DNA of 64,000 bases, from positions 19,344,001 to 19,408,000 of the forward strand of contig OX344752.2 of the NCBI GenBank assembly GCA_947034885.2, written 5' to 3'. A program made the translations under genes and the position numbers. This document shows, in pieces, positions 59,212 to 64,000 of the stretch. Within the stretch, counting starts at the first letter, position 1; each line of letters starts with the position of its first letter. Under the pieces are notes generated by a model, which saw only the letters and a list, made by a program, of their open reading frames with translations, was not told the DNA's origin and did no database searches. The DNA comes from Thuidium tamariscinum (Eukaryota > Streptophyta > Bryopsida > Hypnales > Thuidiaceae).

Positions 59212-59571
59212 GGTGCTCTCACGAAACCCTAAATCACTCGCCAATGCACACGCTTCGTCGACGAAACTGTAGTCTGCTACTTCGTAATCACCGGTGTTGG
59301 TAACCGCTTCAAAAAATCAGGGAACACTGATACTAAACCCATATCAAGCATACTATTTCAACACTAAACCCACATTCCAAAATCTCACTGAACTGCTTCA
59401 GAACAGTTCCAAAATCGCGTGGCGACAAACACGATGGAGGCAAACAAAAGGGCCGAGACGCAAAATGAATGGAAGTAACGCTTTTGCCAAACTGTCGCAA
59501 ACCTACTACTTTCTAACCTCGTACTTCCGAGAGACTGATGGCGAGAAATGTTCATCCACAGTACATGTCCC

Positions 59572-60180
59572 TCACTCATGCCGTCCTAAATATGGTACAA
59601 CGGTTTGGAACGGAAGATGGGCGGGGATCGCGGTCTTCCTGGCTCTGTGGAGAACCCCGAAATTCTTTGCCATTCTTGTGATTGATGCGAGTTTTTGGAT
59701 GCTTGAGAATGCTCTGCGAATGGTCCCGAGGAAGGCGACAACGAAGATCCAACGAAGGTACGACGCTCGTCCAAGTGTCTGCACAATCTCGTCGTGGAGA
59801 ACCTCGTCAGTCCAGATTCCAGAAGCTTCAAATAGTTTTCCAAACCTTGTCGACGTTGCAGTCGGTGGAATGTGGAGTATTTTTTTGAATTGCTCATGCA
59901 ACTTAGACATTAGCTCACTGGTTGAAGAAGAGGCTCCCGTGGTGACTGTCACTTGCAGAAATTTGGAGAAATATTCTTGAGAAATTCCTGAAGCGTCGAA
60001 GCTATGCAATTGTAATTTTGAGATGGGCTGTTGAAATTCCAATCCTCGATTGCGTCTTCTATACCGACACTCAATCCTGGACTCGGTTTTGTTCCAGGGC
60101 TCCCTTGTGCTAACTGTCAAAGCTCTAAGACTAATTAGGGTTGCGGGTCTGGAAGTAATTGGAGATATGGAATCAAGCAT
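59572..60180 (-). CDS. Intronless ORF of 202 residues, not recognised
   Basis: ATG 60180 opens a frame to a stop at 59572. The N-terminus is Arg/Ser/Thr-rich with few acidic residues (MLDSISPITSRPATLISLRA), as in organelle-targeted proteins. The middle is helical, and a hydrophobic segment (LRWIFVVAFLGTI, near residue 145) could be a membrane span. I recognise no domain. It is head to head with the ZNF511-like gene (153 bp between start codons). Overlapping open frames on the opposite strand weaken the case, so it may be non-coding. Confidence 0.4.
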   Translation of the reverse strand: MLDSISPITSRPATLISLRALTVSTREPWNKTESRIECRYRRRNRGLEFQQPISKLQLHSFDASGISQEYFSKFLQVTVTTGASSSTSELMSKLHEQFKKILHIPPTATSTRFGKLFEASGIWTDEVLHDEIVQTLGRASYLRWIFVVAFLGTIRRAFSSIQKLASITRMAKNFGVLHRARKTAIPAHLPFQTVVPYLGRHE

Positions 60181-60300
60181 GAGCGATTCTGTTGATGATA
60201 TACAGTATCACCACTTGGGTTGCTGCTGCAATTGGAGAGCTCATTTGTAAATCCTGCTAGCACTCGGAATAGTTAGAATTTGTGCAATATTGGGCGGAGG

Positions 60301-60319
60301 GTTTAGGGTTTAGGGTTTA
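60301..60319 (+). promoter_or_regulatory. Telo-box cluster just upstream of ZNF511-like ATG
   Basis: GTTTAGGGTTTAGGGTTTA lies 15 bp before the ATG at 60334. Telo-boxes (AAACCCTAA) are common near transcription starts of plant housekeeping and growth genes and are bound by telomere-repeat-binding factors. Confidence 0.7.
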
Positions 60320-60333
60320 CGGGATTTGTTGCG

Positions 60334-62964
60334 ATGGAAGTGGAAAAAAGGGAAGAAGGGGAAGCAGCAGCAGCATCGTCTGGTTTTGGACCGTGGGTGG
60401 CTGTGCGGCGTCCGTTTCGAGTGGACTCGCCGTTCTTTGCTGCTGGTAACGTGGAACGGGAGCTTCTTGCCAAGCAGGTGACCTTCTTTCTCTCTCTCTT
60501 TCTCCTTCTTTCTTTCCTGTTTTTGAGGCTCGTTCTGCTACTCTATCCCATGTACAGCTGAGCTTCTGTGTGTGAGAAGACTTGGAGATTCTAAGGTAGA
60601 GGATACTCTTTCCATAACTAGTAAGCCTTTTAACCAATTAATGTAGAAGAAGGCTACCCGTTGGGAGATTGCTCATGAAGTGGCAGCGAACAACCTCATT
60701 TCCATGCAAAGATCATGGACGTTTAGCCAAGTTTGTTAATTGAAGGCCAACCACGTAGATGAGTTACTTTTGGTAACAGGGGTGAGTGTAGGAGACAGAA
60801 TCAGGTCGCTAATGATTATAGCGTTTCTTTCCTTTTTGTTAAAAGCTGTAATGGTTTGGATGGTAACACTTTAACAAGCTGACTGCGCTATGGTTTTGTA
60901 GATTTCGTTGGAGATCACGGAGGAGGAGAAGAAGCATATTGTGCAATCGGAAGAGGAGCAGCTCTGGTGATAATTCCATGCCTTCTCATTTTATAAATAG
61001 AGTTTTCAGGGGGTTTATTGTATAGGATTTTGTTGCAATGTCCATCAGAATGTACACTGGGAGGGAGAAGTTTACTACAACATCCGAAATGGATGCAGAA
61101 GTAAGGGCCGCCCTCCTGAACATGTTCCATGGCAGGCAACTTTTCTGCCCCATTGCAGGCTGCGGGATCAAGCTAAAGGGAGTGGGAGAATTGGAATCTC
61201 ATTACTTGTCTCGCCATTCAGCCACATGTTCTGTATGCACACGGGTGTTCCCTACCATACGTCTCCTCAACCTTCATGTGTCTGAAACACACGATTCGTT
61301 TTTCCAGGCAAAAGTGGCTCGTAACTATCCTATGGTAAGTCCCCCACCTCATCTACAACTTGGTCCTTGTTCTGACACTGGAGATGCATTCTCTGGGTTG
61401 CATATAGAATTGGAAATTTTTCATTTTATATTTATCATATAGATCTGGCAATATATCTATCAATATTATATACTATCAGTTGGGCTCAGCTTGTACTACA
61501 GAGAATTCTAAGGACAAAAACCATACTATACTTTACTGAAGGTTTCTTTCTCCAAACCAAATGCTTTGAAAACCGTTGTAGACGAAGACTTTGGATCCTG
61601 CTTTCAGGGTGCTCTTGGAAGACCCTCATAGATCGCAAGTTTTACGGAGCTGAGCAAAGTAGGGTGTGTGACAGAGCCAGAACTGTCACTAGGCTGTGTA
61701 GGCTGTCCAGTTAGGTTCTAATGAGAATGTTTCAAGAAAGGGGTTCCCTAGGGGCTGATTACATTGGCCTTTTGATGTTTGTAAATACACCAAGGTCATC
61801 TACACTTTAGATAGGACTTCGCTGCCTTCAATATGTCCTTTATATTACTCCTGTGCTTCCTTTTTTTTTGGGGTTCCAAAATGCTAGCTTCATCATCTAC
61901 ATCTATCTCCAAAAATGCACAGGAATACACTAACCATCTTCTTCGTTTTCGTTTGATCACAGTATGAGTGTCTTGTAGAAGGCTGCCCAGCGCGGTTCGT
62001 GAGTGACTCAAGCAGACACCAGCACTTGGTGGACAAGCACCACTTCCCTCGCTCCTTTCGCTTCCTTGTGAAAAAGCACGCCTCCCAAAAGCAACGACAA
62101 CGACAGAAAGCTCATCAACCCAGCGGCAACTCAGCAACACCAAAGCAATCAAAGGCAAAGAAGAGCCTCAAGGCAAAGAATGTGTCACAGCAGCAGATTT
62201 CTGAAGCAACCACCACGTCTCTGGAGATCCAAATGCCTCAAAGTCTAGCCATACAGAACTCAACGGGCGTTCAACTGGTGAAGCCTTGAAATACCTTTGC
62301 CTTTGTTCTGTCGAAGAATAGTTATGTTTGATTTATATTTCAGACCTGATGTTCCATTCCAAATTGGCATACCTTGAACTGGCGTTTCTGAACTGATGTT
62401 GCGATTACTAGTAGTGTTCCTTTAAACTTGAAGGGATCCCAAGTATCTAGGAAAGAATATTCTCTCAAAGAATGAAGGTGGCCCAACTTTCCCGGTTCAC
62501 TTAAAGGATGATACCTTTCTCTGAGCCTTTTCTTTGGTCAACAGTGTTTTGAGGGATCATATTACTCTGTTATATAATGATTTTCTTAATGTTTATGGCA
62601 ATCAGCATATATAGCCTTTTTGTACAGTTTCTTTTACCCGTACTTGCGACAATGCTTTTTGCCCTCTGCTAGTCTTGCTCACTTCTCTGCGTGGCACTGG
62701 CATCAGATACCTCAGTCTAACGACAGAGCGCAAATGGACGTTGATGAAATAGTGACGGCAGTTTCGAGGTTGAGTACTGTCTCCCAAGGGGCTGAGGATA
62801 CTCCTGCGGCGCTCAGTTTTGGCCATAGACGAGGCCGGGGTGTGCCATTTGGACCAAAGCCTCGGGGCTCTGGGCGTGGGAGAGGGCGTGGGAGAAGTAC
62901 TGATGGCAGAGGAAATAATGAGCCTCCAGCTGCAGCAGCAGCAGCTCAATCGTCTCCATCGTAA
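60334..62964 (+). CDS. C2H2 zinc-finger protein, ZNF511 family
   Basis: Exon 1 (60334-60477) reads FGPWVAVRRPF...FFAAGNVERELLAKQ. Exon 2 starts at 60902 (ISLEITEEEKKHI). Exon 3 ends at 61334 and holds LFCPIAGCGIKL, ESHYLSRHSATCSVCTRVFPT and HVSETHDSFFQAKVARNYPM. Exon 4 (61963-62277) continues in phase with YECLVEGCPARFVSDSSRHQH and HHFPRSFRFLVKK; exon 5 (62707-62964) gives MDVDEIVTAVSRLST, ALSFGHRRGRGVPFG and an Arg/Gly-rich tail. This order is that of plant ZNF511-like proteins, three zinc fingers followed by a short conserved C-terminal motif; the family is nuclear and poorly characterised. The exon 2 to 3 junction is unresolved: the obvious donor GTGATA near 60969 gives a phase clash, so the exact protein around residues 70-90 is uncertain. 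The stop codon lies at the edge of a repeat copy (62961-63328). Confidence 0.88.
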
Positions 62965-63328
62965 GGTAGGGGCACTCAAATTTCCACTTCTGCTGTTGAA
63001 ACATGGCTGTTGAACCCATCGCAAAATTTGCATCTCTTCCTGTTGACAAATGAAAGAAGGTTCCGATGCACCAAGGAATGTGTTTTTTGGATACCGTTTG
63101 CTCAAATTATTTTGGGTGAAAGTTTTATGGAGACATGTTGTAATATCATTATGCAACAGTAGGCACACTTTGAATGAGGGAATTTTCTCATATTATTCCG
63201 GGTGAAAGTTTTATGGAGACATGCTGTAAAATCATTGTGCAAAAGTAGGTACATTGAATTTTCTGCTACTGAAAATTTGATCAAGTGGTGCTTTGGGGTC
63301 GTGGCGATTTGGGGTGTACATAACCCTA
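62961..63328. mobile_element. Diverged third copy of the ATAAGGTGGGTACACC MITE family
   Basis: Starts GTAAGGTAGGGGCACTC and ends GGGGTGTACATAACC. The interior has GTTCCGATGCACCAAGGAATG and TTTGGATACC, matching copies 1 and 2 near 43.5 and 44.15 kb. It also contains an internal ~80-bp direct duplication (GGGTGAAAGTTTTATGGAGA at about 63114 and 63201). Confidence 0.7.
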
Positions 63329-64000
63329 TCGCTCATCCTGCAGTGCTAATGACTTTGGTTGTTTAGTTACCTCATTGTTAAACAAGATTGCTGCATCATC
63401 TCTGCAACATATAGTGGATTCTGGTCTTTCTCTGTACAAATACTTTTTCCTCTTTGGTTTGTAATTATATAGTTGATTTTTTGTCACAAGAGTTGGGAAT
63501 TCATGTGATTCTGTGGCCGAAGATTTTGTTTCAAGTAGGCATTAGATATTGAATCGTGCTATGTCTTCGATTGTTGTCTTGCTATTTTTCTAAGATTGTG
63601 TTTTGACGTTGTAGCAGCAGATCACTCGTCTTCTCCTGAGGTTGTTTGAGGTGTGGTGTATGGATTTTACTTTCAACTGAGCAGGATTTCTACCGTTCTG
63701 TCATGAGTTATTTTAAGAGAAGATGGAAAATTACGAATATAGTAACCATTGAAGGTAATCCATGTTGTTTCTTGATAGAAACCCTTTGTGATAAATTCAG
63801 AATTCAGTTTGTGAACTGAAATATAGAGGTCGAGACCAAAAAAGAAGGGCATCTGAGGTGCCAAATTGCACCGTTTGAAACAATTTACTTTTTTGGGTGC
63901 TCAAAAAGTAATATTTTGTCACTTTTTTTTTTTCATTTATACATTAAGTGTGACGAAATGGTCAATTATGGATGAAATCGCATGGACGTATTTGGAAAGT
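63329..64000. other. Right end of the window, no gene recognised
   Basis: AT-rich, probably 3' flank of the ZNF511-like gene. Nothing else is supported. Confidence 0.45.

Noticed and set aside
59294-59980. Plus-strand ORF of 228 codons
   Set aside because: It overlaps the minus-strand ORF from 60180. Both are open, but this one has no recognisable features and a weaker start context. Either or both could be non-coding.

Overview
The window reads as nuclear DNA of a land plant. It has spliced genes for an alpha-expansin, an RRA-type extensin arabinosyltransferase and a plant-style ZNF511 C2H2 protein, surrounded by plant transposon families: a LINE with a zinc-knuckle ORF1, a CACTA/En-Spm element, Tourist-like and CACTA-like MITEs. 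The protein kinase fragment resembles kinases I associate with expanded families of seed-free plants, so a bryophyte, lycophyte or fern is my best guess, with low confidence.

Left part (1-5.26 kb): a near-identical ~599-bp tandem repeat rich in an AGGGCGCGGAC motif, then a T-rich degenerate array, then the same kind of array in the opposite orientation (A-rich), then a 20-bp array carrying the motif inverted (GTCCGCGCCCT). The block is roughly symmetric about 3.57 kb.

Middle (5.26-31.62 kb): one nested transposon stack. A ~7.0-kb LINE on the minus strand is bounded by a 16-bp target-site duplication (5261-5276 and 31605-31620). It is split inside its endonuclease domain by a TG...CA-bounded element (9884-28671; about 2.5 kb once its own insert is removed, probably a solo LTR or non-autonomous LTR element). 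That element is split by a 16.3-kb CACTA transposon (11653-27939). The LINE also holds a 524-bp MITE. The CACTA element carries a TNP2-type transposase gene on the plus strand and, divergently on the minus strand, a TNPA-like gene. The long exon of the TNPA-like gene encodes a domain resembling FCP1/NIF (HAD-family) phosphatases in which the catalytic DxDG-type motif is lost. This is the most unusual item in the window.

Right part (31.6-64 kb): a kinase gene with an in-frame TGA (33.1-34.2 kb) and downstream exons (35.0-36.1 and 40.1-40.6 kb), with a 3.8-kb unclassified element in between; an AT-rich interval with several MITEs, an isolated TMEM70-like exon and a decayed paralogue (44.5-45.5 kb) of the 35-kb exon region; then a compact gene cluster of alpha-expansin (+), RRA-type glycosyltransferase (-), an unrecognised intronless ORF (-) and ZNF511-like (+). 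The last two are head-to-head. The genes do not form a shared pathway, but the expansin and the arabinosyltransferase both act on the cell wall. No rRNA, tRNA or CRISPR signal was seen.
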